Source: Bacillus sp. BA3 (lineage in GTDB: Bacteria; Bacillota; Bacilli; Bacillales; DSM-1321). Taken from it: a stretch of DNA of 64,000 bases. The notes beneath the pieces are model-generated. The model worked only from the letters and a program-made list of their open reading frames with translations. It was not told the origin of the DNA and made no database searches. The translations under genes were made by a program, and so were the position numbers. Location: assembly GCA_002835675.1 (NCBI GenBank), contig PIZR01000003.1, forward strand, positions 545,392 through 609,391, written 5' to 3'. How positions within the stretch are numbered: position 1 is the stretch's first letter; the number at the start of each line of letters is the position of its first letter. Below, piece after piece: positions 17,634 through 27,551 of this stretch.

Positions 17634-17966
17634 ATGATAATCGTAACGAATAGAATCAGAGTCAAAAAAGGGATGGGCGCAGTCATGGCCCCAGGATTTA
17701 CTGCACCAGGTCCACTTGATACTATGGAAGGCTTCGTAAAAGTTGAAGTTTTATTAACGCAGAATTTGTCGGATTACGATGAACTGAGCGTTAATATGTA
17801 TTGGGAAAACCTTGATAACTTTACTGATTGGAGAAATAGCGATGCATTCAAAGCTGCACATAAACGGCCTGAACCTGGTTCCGGTGATGCAAAAAAAGAA
17901 TCTCCAATTCTAGGCAGCGAGCTTACAACGTATGAAGTCGCCTCGGTAAAGGAAATAGCCAAATAA
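17634..17966 (+). CDS. hmoA: Haem-degrading monooxygenase HmoA-like (ABM fold)
   Basis: 110-residue ferredoxin-fold monooxygenase of the IsdG/HmoA group, which opens the haem ring and releases iron. Family-like residues are MIIVTNRIRVKKG, TMEGFVKVEVLL, VNMYWENLDNFTDWRNSDAF and AAHKRPEPG, where the His is the expected haem ligand. The ATG follows GGAGAGCTGATTT. A second iron-acquisition function in this window besides the siderophore operon, but I see no Fur box upstream. Confidence 0.8.
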   Translation: MIIVTNRIRVKKGMGAVMAPGFTAPGPLDTMEGFVKVEVLLTQNLSDYDELSVNMYWENLDNFTDWRNSDAFKAAHKRPEPGSGDAKKESPILGSELTTYEVASVKEIAK

Positions 17967-17978
17967 TGAAATCACGCC

Positions 17979-18009
17979 AAAAGAGGCCGCAAATATGCGG
18001 CCTCTTTTT
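17979..18009. terminator. Bidirectional terminator between hmoA and the RlmN-family gene
   Basis: Stem AAAAGAGGCCGCA / TGCGGCCTCTTTT with a 4-base loop. The A and T runs on both sides serve the convergent genes. Confidence 0.92.
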
Positions 18010-18026
18010 GTTTTATCTTAATGGAT

Positions 18027-19094
18027 TTACTTAGCTTCAGCCTTCTTGATTTGTTTGCTTCTAAGCTGACCGCAAGCCGCATCAATATCCGTTCCATGTT
18101 CTTGGCGAATTTTACAATTTACGCCTCTCTTTTTCAGCGTATCATAAAACGAGAGAACGGACTCTTTTTCACTTCTTTGGTATTGACTATGCTCATCTAC
18201 AGGATTATATGGGATCAGATTGACATAGAGGCGATGTTTTTTGTCCTCAAGTAGATTGGCGAGTTGCTCGGCTTCTTCTTGGTGGTCATTGACATCTTTC
18301 AATAGGATATATTCAATCGTAATTCTCCTATTCGTTTTCTCTAAATAATAATCAAGAGATTTCATCAACTTTTCTATCGGAATACCTCGATTTATTTTCA
18401 TGATTCGTGTCCTGAGTTCATTGTTCGGCGCATGCAATGAGATGGCCAGATTCACCTGTAATTGGGTATCGGTGAATTCATAAATCTTATTGGCAAGACC
18501 GCTCGTCGAAACAGTAATGCGCCTAGCCGCGATGGCAAGACCCTTATGGTCCATGAGCACCTTCAAAAAGTCTATCATATTTTCAAAGTTATCGAACGGT
18601 TCGCCAATACCCATTACAACAACATGGCTTACAACATCCCCTTGTTCCAATTTATCCAGATGCAGTTGAACGTTCATGATTTGTTCCACTATTTCCCCGC
18701 TGGATAAATCACGGCTTTTGGCCAATAATCCACTGGCACAGAAACTGCAGCCAATATTGCAGCCCACTTGGGTGGTGACACAAACTGAAATTCCGTATTT
18801 ATGTCTCATCATGACCGTTTCGATAAGGTTTCCATCCTGTAATTTAAACAGAAACTTGATCGTACCATCTGCTGATTCTTGCTTAACGTGCTCAGTCAAA
18901 GTCTGGATGACAAAGTGCTCTTCAAGTAATTTTATGCAGTCTTTATTAACATCCGTCATCTCAGAGAAATTCGTCACACGTGTTCTATAAAGCCACTCCC
19001 AGACTTGGGAAGCTCTGAATTTTTTATGGCCATGGTCCAAAAGCCATGCTGTCAATTGTTCGAATGTTAAACCATAAATGGACTCTTTATTCAT
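18027..19094 (-). CDS. rlmN: RlmN-family radical SAM RNA methyltransferase, probable paralogue
   Basis: 355-residue radical-SAM enzyme of the RlmN/Cfr family, which methylates A2503 of 23S rRNA (RlmN also A37 of some tRNAs). The cluster motif is [11 protein letters not shown] (Cx3Cx2C); [23 protein letters not shown] and the C-terminal [10 protein letters not shown] with the methyl-carrying Cys are present. Overall wording is RlmN-like rather than Cfr-like (Cfr has GCNFGCKFCATGD and GMGEALAN). The usual Bacillus rlmN lies with prpC-prkC, not beside rlmH, so this may be a second copy. ATG 19094 follows GAGGGTAACGA. Confidence 0.85.
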   Translation of the reverse strand: MNKESIYGLTFEQLTAWLLDHGHKKFRASQVWEWLYRTRVTNFSEMTDVNKDCIKLLEEHFVIQTLTEHVKQESADGTIKFLFKLQDGNLIETVMMRHKYGISVCVTTQVGCNIGCSFCASGLLAKSRDLSSGEIVEQIMNVQLHLDKLEQGDVVSHVVVMGIGEPFDNFENMIDFLKVLMDHKGLAIAARRITVSTSGLANKIYEFTDTQLQVNLAISLHAPNNELRTRIMKINRGIPIEKLMKSLDYYLEKTNRRITIEYILLKDVNDHQEEAEQLANLLEDKKHRLYVNLIPYNPVDEHSQYQRSEKESVLSFYDTLKKRGVNCKIRQEHGTDIDAACGQLRSKQIKKAEAK

Positions 19095-19173
19095 TCGTTA
19101 CCCTCTTTTCATTACATTAAAATTTAAAATGTTAACTCTTTAACCTTACGGGGAATTCCCCCGGAATCAGTTC

Positions 19174-19653
19174 TTATTTATGATACGGTTCATTTCTATT
19201 TATCCGAAAAGCCCGATATATCTGCTCCACTAGAACCAGTTTCATTAATTGATGAGGAAAGGTCATTTTCGAGAAGGAAAGGGCATAATCACTTCTTGAT
19301 AACACCTCGGTGCCAAGCCCAAGCGACCCGCCAATGATAAAAGCAATTTTGCTCTTTCCATAGGTGGCAAGCTGATCCATATGAGTGGCCAGCTGTTCTG
19401 AAGTAAGCTGTTTTCCACTGATCTCAAGCGTTATTACGTAGGTGTCCGGGCTGACTTTCGCCAGGATTCGTTCACCCTCCTTTTGCTTTACAATGTCCAT
19501 GTCCGCTGCACTCAGGTTCTCCGGAGCCTTTTCATCCGGTACTTCGACAAGTTCTATATTAGCATAGGCGCTTAACCTTTTTGTATATTCAGCAATTCCT
19601 TGCTTTAAGTATTTTTCCTTTAGCTTGCCAACAGTAATAATCGTTATTTTCAT
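19174..19653 (-). CDS. rlmH: 23S rRNA pseudouridine-1915 N3-methyltransferase RlmH
   Basis: 159-residue SPOUT methyltransferase acting on pseudouridine 1915 of assembled 70S ribosomes. The trefoil-knot SAM site is seen in [19 protein letters not shown], followed by [27 protein letters not shown] and the typical C-terminal EPYHK. The length is exactly that of B. subtilis RlmH (YydA). ATG 19653 follows GAGGATATAT. A GGGGAATTCCCC palindrome (19150-19161) follows the stop. Confidence 0.96.
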   Translation of the reverse strand: MKITIITVGKLKEKYLKQGIAEYTKRLSAYANIELVEVPDEKAPENLSAADMDIVKQKEGERILAKVSPDTYVITLEISGKQLTSEQLATHMDQLATYGKSKIAFIIGGSLGLGTEVLSRSDYALSFSKMTFPHQLMKLVLVEQIYRAFRINRNEPYHK

Positions 19654-20353
19654 ATATATCCTCTAGCTTTCATTAATGTTTTTACTATCAATTGTTGGAT
19701 TTGCCTACCTATTATCATACCTTACAGTGACCTATAAGCAAAACAAGCATATCCTTTCCAATTTTTTAAAAATAAAAACCGCTGCCCCTGAAAGCGGCAA
19801 CGGTAACTTTCATTATTTTTTAATGTATATTAAAGAAATTGGGCTGGACTTAGTTTGAATTTTATGGTTGATTATTCGTACAACCAAAAGCTTGATTTAA
19901 ACAATTCAACCCTCCAGTTTATTCTTCGGAAAATGTTAAGAACAGGTTACAAACATGTTATCCACAAAAGTTATCCACATATCCACAAAATCTATCCACA
20001 TCTTGTATGGGAATATTAGTTCCCTACTAGATATATTGCCACGTTTCGACAATATTCACAGGTTGTTGATAACTGATTTTCTTCGGAAACCAGCGTTAAA
20101 ACAGGATAGGTTTCACATTCGTATACCACTTCATCCAGCGCCATGTCAACGTGTTCCTGACAGCAATATAATTTCATCTTTCATGTCTCCTTTCCTCTTC
20201 ATTATTCCCAGTACTTCCATTCCCAATTATCCACAAGTTACTTGAGATTCTTAATTTCAGGATATATCCACAGGTAATCGTAACAAAAAATAAGAAAAGC
20301 GCAAGGAAATAGAAAGGACAGCAGGCATTTTCTGCCCCCTGTCCTTTTATGCT
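19654..20353. other. Intergenic DnaA-box cluster between rlmH and htrC
   Basis: This 700-base gene-free stretch holds three perfect DnaA boxes TTATCCACA (19958-19966, 19971-19979, 20227-20235) and four with one mismatch (19979-19987, 19992-20000, reverse 20064-20072, 20264-20272), plus a weaker one at 20052-20060. It lies 33 kb from dnaA. B. subtilis is known to have DnaA-box clusters outside oriC that titrate DnaA. I see no gene here; the 96-codon frame at 19955-20245 merely crosses the boxes. A terminator for htrC lies at the right end (20313-20347). Confidence 0.85.
20313..20347 (-). terminator. Terminator of htrC
   Basis: Stem AAAGGACAG...CTGTCCTTT with the inner GCA/TGC pairing and a short mismatch; begins 6 bases after the htrC stop on minus. 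The T tract downstream is short (CTTTCTATTTCC). Confidence 0.7.
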
Positions 20354-21574
20354 TTAAATTTCGCTGCTTGAAAGCGTGACTTCCGTAGTCTCTTTCTTTC
20401 CGTCACGGTAATAAGTGATTTTAACTTTATCACCGACTTGTTTTTCATTGTAAAGGTATTTTCTTAATTCCACGACATCATGGATTTTTTCATTATCCAT
20501 TCCAACTACGACGTCAAATTCCTTCAATCCTGCTTTGGATGCTGGTGAGTTGCTTTGAACGCCTGTTATCGCAACGCCAAATGTAACTTTCCTTGGCAGC
20601 TTTAAAGTATTTTGTTGATGGTATTGGGAAATTTCTTCTACAGATGCCAAGTTCACACCCAAGAAAGCACGTTTCACTTCACCAAATTCCTCTATATCAT
20701 TAATAATCGGGATAACTGAATCGATTGGGATGGAAAGACCGATTCCTTCCACTGCATTTTCTGCAATCTTCATCGAATTTATTCCGATGACCTGCCCTGA
20801 CATATTAACGAGTGCCCCCCCGCTGTTACCTGGATTAATCGCTGCATCAGTCTGAATGACCTCCGCATTCCAATCCACTTGGCCGTCCTCATTGATATCC
20901 ACCTCTATCGTGCGCTCCAAACCGGAGATGATCCCTTGTGTGATCGATCCAGAGAATTGTAGGCCTAATGGGTTACCAATGGCAATTACGGGCTCACCAG
21001 GTTTCAATTTGCCGGATTTTCCGAATTCTGCAATGGTTTTGATTTTATCACCATTCACGACAATGACGGCTAAATCTGTCCATGGGTCACTGCCTTGTAA
21101 TTCAGCTGGCAATTTAGTGCCATCACTTAATGTCACTTCCAGTTCATTAGCGCCTTCAATGACGTGATTATTCGTGACGATATAGGCCTTGCCGCCATCT
21201 TTTTTGTAGACGACTCCCGAACCTGTGCCGGCTTCTGCCGAACTGTCCTCGGCGTTGCTCCCTTGACCCCAGAAGTTCGTTTCCTGAATGTTAGTGATGC
21301 CGACCACTGCGTCGCTGGCTTTATCAACGGCATTGGTGACGGCACTTGTTACATCAACAGTAAGGTTTTGCTGAGCCTGCTCCGTGGACTCACTTCCCGT
21401 TGATTTTTCCGTTGAAATTTCGTTATCATCGTTATTTAACAGTCCACTTCCCGGAAAGGCTAATAAAATAAGTAAGGCCCCGATAATGGCGCCCCCCAAG
21501 CCTGCTAGAAAATAGCTCGTATGGCTCTTTTTCCGTTTATTTTGGTTCTCATCATTTTGATCATAATAACCCAA
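20354..21574 (-). CDS. htrC: HtrA-like membrane serine protease (HtrC/YyxA)
   Basis: 406 residues: short cytosolic N-terminus, one membrane helix (about 21-44, YFLAGLGGAIIGALLILLAF), extracytoplasmic trypsin-like domain and C-terminal PDZ domain (about 305-400). Catalytic triad: His in TNNHVIEGANE, Asp in WTDLAVIVV, Ser in NPGNSGGALVN. Envelope stress protease/chaperone. Start is TTG at 21574, supported by GAGGATGGGGCGG upstream. It ends the walRKHIJ gene group; its own terminator follows, and another one (21805-21843) separates it from walJ. Confidence 0.92.
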   Translation of the reverse strand: MGYYDQNDENQNKRKKSHTSYFLAGLGGAIIGALLILLAFPGSGLLNNDDNEISTEKSTGSESTEQAQQNLTVDVTSAVTNAVDKASDAVVGITNIQETNFWGQGSNAEDSSAEAGTGSGVVYKKDGGKAYIVTNNHVIEGANELEVTLSDGTKLPAELQGSDPWTDLAVIVVNGDKIKTIAEFGKSGKLKPGEPVIAIGNPLGLQFSGSITQGIISGLERTIEVDINEDGQVDWNAEVIQTDAAINPGNSGGALVNMSGQVIGINSMKIAENAVEGIGLSIPIDSVIPIINDIEEFGEVKRAFLGVNLASVEEISQYHQQNTLKLPRKVTFGVAITGVQSNSPASKAGLKEFDVVVGMDNEKIHDVVELRKYLYNEKQVGDKVKITYYRDGKKETTEVTLSSSEI

Positions 21575-21804
21575 GACCGCCCCATCCTCTCATTTTAGGA
21601 ATGAATTATAGCAATTCTATTGTTTGGTATCCTCCCTCAATTATACTCAATTACCGAAATTTTTCTAAAAAAATGCATGCTTTTATTTAAGGGAAACTTA
21701 AAATTGACTAATATACAGCCATTCACCTTTTACCTATACAGTTCTAACCAAACGATACCCCTTTTAATCCGATTCGTAACTTACGATTCGAAATTATTAA
21801 AAAT

Positions 21805-21843
21805 AAAAAGGAATGAACAAGGTATCCCTCATTCATTCCTTAT
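21805..21843 (-). terminator. Terminator downstream of walJ
   Basis: Stem AAGGAATGA / TCATTCCTT around a 15-base loop, followed on minus by TTTTATTTTTAAT. Starts 3 bases past the walJ stop. Confidence 0.75.
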
Positions 21844-21846
21844 ATT

Positions 21847-22641
21847 TTATAGTGTAACAAGTTCCGTTGGTCTTTTCGGGTCAGTATCATATAAGGAAAA
21901 CTGTTCCCCGACAATGATCCCCTTTGTCTTTAACGTTTGTTCCACCGACATTCTTGCTAGATCCTTCATATTGTTATCAAGACTTAAGTGGGCCAAGTAA
22001 ATCCGCTTGGTCTTATCACCGGCCACTTCACTCATGGCTAGGGCGGCGTCTTCATTACAAACATGTCCGACATCACTTAAAATTCGGCGCTTGATGCTCC
22101 ATGGATATTTTCCCATCCTCAGCATGGACACATCATGGTTACTTTCAAATACATATGCTTCGGCATTAGAGATGATTCCTTTCATCCGATCACTTACGTA
22201 CCCTGTATCGGTAATGACCACAAGTTTCTTATCTTCATGATGAAAGACGTAAAACATCGGCTCTGCCGCATCGTGTGAAACGCCAAAAGATTCTATATCA
22301 AGGCTGCCGAATGTTTTGACCTGTTCCATTTCAAATGTGAATTTTTGTTCGGTTGCAATTTCACCGATTGATCGATCCATGGCATTCCATGTTTTTGCAT
22401 TCGCATATATCGGGAGTTTATGTTTTCTGGCAACCACGCCAAGACCTTTAATATGGTCGCTGTGTTCATGGGTAACAAGGATACCGGATAGCTTTGACAT
22501 ATCACGGCCTATATCCTGAAACAACGCTTCCAGGGCTTTACCGCTTAAGCCGGCATCGACAAGGAATGATTGATCCTCCGTTTCCACGAAAAAGGCATTT
22601 CCTGTACTCCCGCTTGCGAGAACACTAAAATGCATTGTCAT
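21847..22641 (-). CDS. walJ: WalJ (YycJ), metallo-beta-lactamase-fold hydrolase
   Basis: 264-residue MBL-fold protein, a predicted 5'-3' exonuclease-like enzyme associated with the WalRK operon and reported to link cell division to DNA replication. The metal site is [12 protein letters not shown]; other ligands are in [23 protein letters not shown] and YLAHLS. ATG 22641 follows GGAGTGAGTATAG, so the first methionine ([11 protein letters not shown]) is kept, as in B. subtilis. Six bases after walI. Confidence 0.94.
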   Translation of the reverse strand: MTMHFSVLASGSTGNAFFVETEDQSFLVDAGLSGKALEALFQDIGRDMSKLSGILVTHEHSDHIKGLGVVARKHKLPIYANAKTWNAMDRSIGEIATEQKFTFEMEQVKTFGSLDIESFGVSHDAAEPMFYVFHHEDKKLVVITDTGYVSDRMKGIISNAEAYVFESNHDVSMLRMGKYPWSIKRRILSDVGHVCNEDAALAMSEVAGDKTKRIYLAHLSLDNNMKDLARMSVEQTLKTKGIIVGEQFSLYDTDPKRPTELVTL

Positions 22642-22647
22642 CTATAC

Positions 22648-23445
22648 TCACTCCAGTATTTTTTCTTCTGTATTCAATTCAATGACCTCTCCATCAAAAG
22701 CGTTCACGAAGAGATCCGTTTCGTCATCAATGACCACCCACCATGTTGGCACAAGTAAATGTGACACAGATGTCGTCTGCAGCGAATTGTAAAAACCTAA
22801 TTTTACATTCGTGACTTTGCTTTTGGGCGCGATATCGCCATTATCATACAATTCTCCAATAGCAGTTAAAGCAGATACCAATTCTTTAGGTTTGTTGAAT
22901 TTTTCGATCCCCTCTAAATACATCTGTTCATAGGAGACGATTTCACCCTTCTTGTTCAGATATAAAGTGACCTTCCCCTTACTATTATTATAAAACATCT
23001 TTTTATCTGCCACCTGATAGCAGATTATGGTCTGGCTGATTTCATCATAGCTCCAAAAATGATACTCACTTCCATTTAATATATACTCCTTCAGGAATAT
23101 ATCCACGTCTGCAGCATTAATTTCCGCTTTCATGCCAACCGGTATCTTAAATGTACCCACAAGGTTCTTATCATCGATGATTTTTGCTTTTTGATTCTTT
23201 AGGTGCTGTATATCTTTCTTCTCGAAGGTCTTGCTTTGGGCTATCAGGAATTGATCCTTCAACTTTTGTTTCGGAAGTGGGGTTTCTATTGAAATCTCAT
23301 CTTCTTTCAAAAGTTCATCCGTAAGAGGCTCCGTAAAGCTTTCTAATTGGGAGTCATTAATCTTTTCCAGGAATTGATAAAGAAGAAAAATATTCAAAAT
23401 GAAGAAAACCATGATGAATATCGACTTTGTATTATTCCAATCCAC
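22648..23445 (-). CDS. walI: WalI (YycI), regulator of WalK
   Basis: 265 residues: one N-terminal membrane helix (FIMVFFILNIFLLYQF) and an extracytoplasmic YycI domain that, with WalH, restrains WalK in B. subtilis. Start is GTG at 23445 (VDWNNTKSIF), behind AAGGAGGCGATCAAA; this agrees with the MDW start of B. subtilis YycI. It overlaps walH by 14 bases, so translation is coupled. Confidence 0.94.
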   Translation of the reverse strand: MDWNNTKSIFIMVFFILNIFLLYQFLEKINDSQLESFTEPLTDELLKEDEISIETPLPKQKLKDQFLIAQSKTFEKKDIQHLKNQKAKIIDDKNLVGTFKIPVGMKAEINAADVDIFLKEYILNGSEYHFWSYDEISQTIICYQVADKKMFYNNSKGKVTLYLNKKGEIVSYEQMYLEGIEKFNKPKELVSALTAIGELYDNGDIAPKSKVTNVKLGFYNSLQTTSVSHLLVPTWWVVIDDETDLFVNAFDGEVIELNTEEKILE

Positions 23446-24763
23446 TTTGATCGCCTCCTTCTTCAAAAGGCACAATAAACCATTTATCGCCTACACGATA
23501 ATACCAAGTGGGTTCTAGTGTAACTAGAGTCACAAGTTTGGAATCGAGGGATTTATTCAATCTATAACCAATCGAGATGTCCTCCACGCTTTTGAAATCG
23601 ATATTATCTTTCGATTTCAGCTGTTTCAATACTTCTTTTCCGCTTGCTAAGGTCACTGCGGCTCCTTCTGACGGGAGGACTGAGTCAAGTGAAAAGTACG
23701 GGCGGTCATAGCTATAAATTTCTTCTTTCCCCCAAATTTGCTCGATTTCAGTCATTCCGTAATCATTGAAGGTCGGATAACCATTCACGAATAAGCGGAA
23801 TACCACTCGTTGTTCATTCTCAGACATGTAGGCAAAGCGGTAATTGTTATCTTCCCAACCAGCATGATCATTGATGAAATCGATGCTTTTTTGCAGAAGG
23901 TCACTGGAACTGCCGAAAAACTTGCTCTTTTGTGCCGGATTGATATAAGAAATTAAGTAATTCTCTTTATTGACCGTCATTAGTCTCGTTCCATCCGTGT
24001 ATTCCTCACCGACCGAAACGGATTCCTGGCGTACGAACTTCGGATAATTAAATAATGCATTTTTCAAGTTTCCAATATCCAAATAGTCAATATAATACTC
24101 AAGTCTGTTGATCTCCACTGGATTTTCCGGGACGAACAGCGTCCTTTTGCTGTTTATCGTTTCGGCCGTGTATTCAGGGTGCTTATCGTAGGAATCCCTA
24201 TAAAATGAATCCATGAAATTCCTAAGTTTTTTAGAGTTCACCATGCCTTGATAAATCTTCTCTCGATCGTAGGAAACAAAATAAACGGCAGATTCATTTC
24301 CGCTGATATCCTTTTGTTTAATGATGATTCGGTCAAATGAAAATTCAGGCACTTCCTTATCCGTAATATTCAATACCGTTTTATAAAGAGCGATGGGTAT
24401 ATCATCGGAAAATTCGATTTCAATCGACCCATCTTCATGGACAAAATCATCAAATTTCCTTTGCAGCCTGTTTACGGATACCTCTTTTAAGCCTCTGAAA
24501 CGCCATTGCGTAAATTCTTTTTCCATTTCATTCATTTCTGCCGGATTGGAAGTCTGGAAATGCTGCCCATTGCCATGGAAAAGGATACTGACTGGTTTAA
24601 TGACATCACTGACAATCTGGACATCGCTTTTAATCTTTATAAATTCCGACGATTGTTCAAATGGATCATATTCAGGCTCGTAAGTCCAAATGCTCCATGT
24701 CAAAAAAATGCTTGTCCCAACCAAAATAATCAGTATGATACTTTTTGCACGTTCAAAATTCAT
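23432..24763 (-). CDS. walH: WalH (YycH), regulator of WalK
   Basis: 443 residues: one N-terminal helix (SIILIILVGTSIFLTWSIW) and a large extracytoplasmic YycH domain. In B. subtilis WalH and WalI form a ternary membrane complex with the WalK kinase and lower its activity. ATG at 24763 overlaps the walK stop in an ATGA arrangement, with GAGGATGATTGGTC as ribosome site; an in-frame TTG two codons upstream is less likely. Confidence 0.94.
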   Translation of the reverse strand: MNFERAKSIILIILVGTSIFLTWSIWTYEPEYDPFEQSSEFIKIKSDVQIVSDVIKPVSILFHGNGQHFQTSNPAEMNEMEKEFTQWRFRGLKEVSVNRLQRKFDDFVHEDGSIEIEFSDDIPIALYKTVLNITDKEVPEFSFDRIIIKQKDISGNESAVYFVSYDREKIYQGMVNSKKLRNFMDSFYRDSYDKHPEYTAETINSKRTLFVPENPVEINRLEYYIDYLDIGNLKNALFNYPKFVRQESVSVGEEYTDGTRLMTVNKENYLISYINPAQKSKFFGSSSDLLQKSIDFINDHAGWEDNNYRFAYMSENEQRVVFRLFVNGYPTFNDYGMTEIEQIWGKEEIYSYDRPYFSLDSVLPSEGAAVTLASGKEVLKQLKSKDNIDFKSVEDISIGYRLNKSLDSKLVTLVTLEPTWYYRVGDKWFIVPFEEGGDQSGLE

Positions 24764-26592
24764 GACCAATCATCCTCTTCTTCCTGTTCGTAAGGAAGTG
24801 TAAAGAACACGGTAGTTCCTTTTCCATCCACACTTTCCGCCCATATTTTCCCGCCATGCGCCACGACCATCTCTTTTGCAATCGCTAAACCAAGCCCTGT
24901 CCCGCCTAAGTTACGGGCCCTTGCTTTATCCACACGGTAGAAGCGGTCGAAAATTTTATCAATGACGTTTTTCGGGATACCCACTCCTTGATCTGTAATG
25001 CTCACAATGATAAAGCCATCAGATGCCCTGACGCGGAAAGTCACTTGACCCCCTTCAGGTGAGTACTTTAATGAGTTGGAGATTACATTATAGAGAACCT
25101 GGGTAATTTTATCTTCATCAATATCCACAAAATAAGCTTCCTTCGGCAAATCACGCTTAAACGTGATGTCATCATTTTTCGTCATTTCAAAACGATCGAT
25201 GATGTGGTCATAGAATTTATTGAAATTCACCCAGCCTGTTTTAAGCCTGTAATCTTTACTGTCCATTTTCGAAAGCTGTAACAGATCATTAACAAGCCTG
25301 ATCATCCGCTCCGTTTCATTTTGGGTAACACTTAAAAAGGATGGAGCGATCTCCTCGTCCTTCCATGCACCTTCAGCCAATGCCTCCAGGTAACTTCTCA
25401 TCGTCGTTAGAGGCGTTCGCAATTCATGTGATACATTGGCAACAAATTCCCTGCGTTCACTCTCGATTTTTTCCTGCTCTGTTATATCATGCAAAACAGT
25501 AATCAAACCATTAACGAATCCCGTTTCCTTTTGAATGACCGAAAAGTTCCCCCTCAAAATGAAAGGCCGGTTTTTTTTGCTGTAATCAAGTATTACGGAC
25601 TCTCGCTCTTCCAGTAAATCCTCAAATTTATACTCTTCTTCAAGACCCAAAACCTCAATGATCGGTTGATTCATGACGGTTTCACGCGAGACATTCAATA
25701 ATTGTGCCGCCGGTTCATTAATCAAGTTCACCCGACCGCGCCTGTCCGTTGAAATTACGCCATCCGTCATATTGGCAAGTACAGATGATAGCTTACGCCG
25801 CTCTCCTTCTGTACTTGATTGCGACTCTTGAAGCTTTTTGGTCAAATTATTGAAAGTGACGGCAAGCTGGCCAATTTCATCATCGCCATATACCCTGACT
25901 TTTCTGGAGAAATTCCCTTTCGCCATCACCAGTGCCTGTTTTCTCATATCAGACATTGGCCTAGTGATCGTTCGTGCGAGCAGGATCCCCAAGATGGCCG
26001 TAATGACTAAGGCGATGGCTGTACCCGTCATGAAGATGCTATTGATTTCATCCATCTGCTCAAAGACATTTTCCATCTCAGCTATTACATAGACGGCGCC
26101 AATGACCTCCCCATTTGCTTCAACGGGTGTCGAAAGGACCCAGAGCCGTCTGCCTGTTTTCTTATCCCGGAATATATCATTATCTTCTTTTCCATAAATG
26201 AGCGTATTCTTAATAAGGACCTCTGTTGTCTTCTTCCCTACAATATCCTGGTTACCTGGGGCTGAAGTTCCGATCACGCGTCTGCTGCGGGTGTCGATGA
26301 CACGTACTTCCGAAATATCATTCGATGAATTATCCCGGTCTTTCAATATCGTATCAATCGCTTCTTCGAGGGTTGGATCTTCCTCTCCCCTCTCTTTTTC
26401 CATTTCTTCACCAATGCTGTAGGTAAGCAGGTTAACGTGGCCTTTTATTGATTTCGTAAAGTTCCCAACAAGATTTTCTTCCAATTCCCCAACAAAATAT
26501 ACCCCGATTATTTGCATTGCTACGAAAATGAGCAAAACATAAATCAGAACAAATTTAAAATGGATTGAGCGAAAAAAACCAACCTTTTTCAT
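24760..26592 (-). CDS. walK: WalK (YycG), essential cell-wall sensor histidine kinase
   Basis: 610 residues. Two membrane helices (about 13-34 and 184-206) flank an extracellular Cache/PAS-like sensor; HAMP (about 206-258), cytosolic PAS (about 265-375), HisKA with the phospho-acceptor His in FVANVSHELRTPLTTM (about residue 385), and HATPase_c with N box VISNSLKYSPEGG and G boxes DQGVGIPK and GGTGLGLAIAKEM. It phosphorylates WalR and so controls autolysins and peptidoglycan turnover. ATG 26592 lies five bases after walR. Confidence 0.97.
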   Translation of the reverse strand: MKKVGFFRSIHFKFVLIYVLLIFVAMQIIGVYFVGELEENLVGNFTKSIKGHVNLLTYSIGEEMEKERGEEDPTLEEAIDTILKDRDNSSNDISEVRVIDTRSRRVIGTSAPGNQDIVGKKTTEVLIKNTLIYGKEDNDIFRDKKTGRRLWVLSTPVEANGEVIGAVYVIAEMENVFEQMDEINSIFMTGTAIALVITAILGILLARTITRPMSDMRKQALVMAKGNFSRKVRVYGDDEIGQLAVTFNNLTKKLQESQSSTEGERRKLSSVLANMTDGVISTDRRGRVNLINEPAAQLLNVSRETVMNQPIIEVLGLEEEYKFEDLLEERESVILDYSKKNRPFILRGNFSVIQKETGFVNGLITVLHDITEQEKIESERREFVANVSHELRTPLTTMRSYLEALAEGAWKDEEIAPSFLSVTQNETERMIRLVNDLLQLSKMDSKDYRLKTGWVNFNKFYDHIIDRFEMTKNDDITFKRDLPKEAYFVDIDEDKITQVLYNVISNSLKYSPEGGQVTFRVRASDGFIIVSITDQGVGIPKNVIDKIFDRFYRVDKARARNLGGTGLGLAIAKEMVVAHGGKIWAESVDGKGTTVFFTLPYEQEEEDDWS

Positions 26593-26597
26593 AGAAA

Positions 26598-27305
26598 CTA
26601 CTCCTGTTCAGGGTTACGCAGGTAATAACCGACCCCTCTTCTAGTTACAATCCAGCCAGGATGGCTTGGATTGTCTTCAATCTTCTCACGAAGACGTCTG
26701 ACCGTTACATCGACCGTCCTCACATCCCCGAAATAATCATAGCCCCACACGGTTTGCAATAAATGCTCCCTTGTCATGACCTGACCGATGTGCTTCGCTA
26801 AGTAATGAAGCAACTCAAATTCGCGATGCGTCAATTCAATCGTATCGCCCCGTTTGGAAACCACATAGGCATCCGGATGGATTGTGAGCGTTCCTATCGT
26901 AATTTCCTTCGGTTCATTTTCTTGATCGGGAACCGGAACAGCTTGCTGACGTCTTAGGTTCGCCTTAACGCGGGCAATTATTTCCCGGGTACTAAATGGC
27001 TTTGTCACATAGTCGTCTGCACCAAGCTCCAATCCTAAGACCTTATCTATCTCTGAATCTTTTGCCGTTAACATGATGATCGGCGTTTCATACTTCTTCC
27101 TTACTTCCCTGCAAACTTCCATCCCATCGCGCTGCGGCAGCATGATATCAAGTAAAATCAAATCAGGTTGCCGTTCTTCTACCATTTTGAGGGCTTCATT
27201 GCCATCATAAGCACAAAAAACTTCATAGCCTTCTTTTTTTAGATTGAATTGTAATATATCAGCAATTGGCTTTTCGTCATCCACTACCAGAATCTTTTTA
27301 TCCAT
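26598..27305 (-). CDS. walR: WalR (YycF), essential response regulator
   Basis: 235-residue OmpR-type regulator. Receiver domain with the acidic pocket VVDDEKP, phospho-acceptor Asp about residue 53 in [18 protein letters not shown] and VTKPFS; winged-helix DNA-binding domain from about 130 ([30 protein letters not shown]). It binds TGTWAH-N5-TGTWAH direct repeats before cell-wall hydrolase genes; such an element lies before the M23 gene upstream. ATG 27305 follows AAAAAGGAGATAAGTAC. A 12/14 match to the Noc site lies in the coding sequence at 26980-26993. Confidence 0.97.
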   Translation of the reverse strand: MDKKILVVDDEKPIADILQFNLKKEGYEVFCAYDGNEALKMVEERQPDLILLDIMLPQRDGMEVCREVRKKYETPIIMLTAKDSEIDKVLGLELGADDYVTKPFSTREIIARVKANLRRQQAVPVPDQENEPKEITIGTLTIHPDAYVVSKRGDTIELTHREFELLHYLAKHIGQVMTREHLLQTVWGYDYFGDVRTVDVTVRRLREKIEDNPSHPGWIVTRRGVGYYLRNPEQE

Positions 27306-27551
27306 GTACTTATCTCCTTTTTAATAACTGAACTGAATCTATTAAAAACCGTGTCCTTATCCGGGACCTTATTCACTTTTCCTTCTGCTTGCACCAATCT
27401 TCGCAACCTAGTTCAGCAAACTTACATATATATACCCAATAAAAGGGGCTGAACACCGGAAATGAAAGCAAATTGTCTCTATTCTACTTTATCATTTTAT
27501 AGGCATTAAATCACCTTTTTCCTATTATTCTCATCTATATATGAAGCAGAA

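Noticed and set aside
18027..19094. Annotation as Cfr antibiotic-resistance methylase
   Set aside because: The cluster loop and GIGEP motif are of RlmN type; Cfr-specific wording is absent.
19955..20245. 96-codon plus frame between rlmH and htrC
   Set aside because: It is made of DnaA boxes and AT-rich DNA, has no ribosome site and no recognisable protein.
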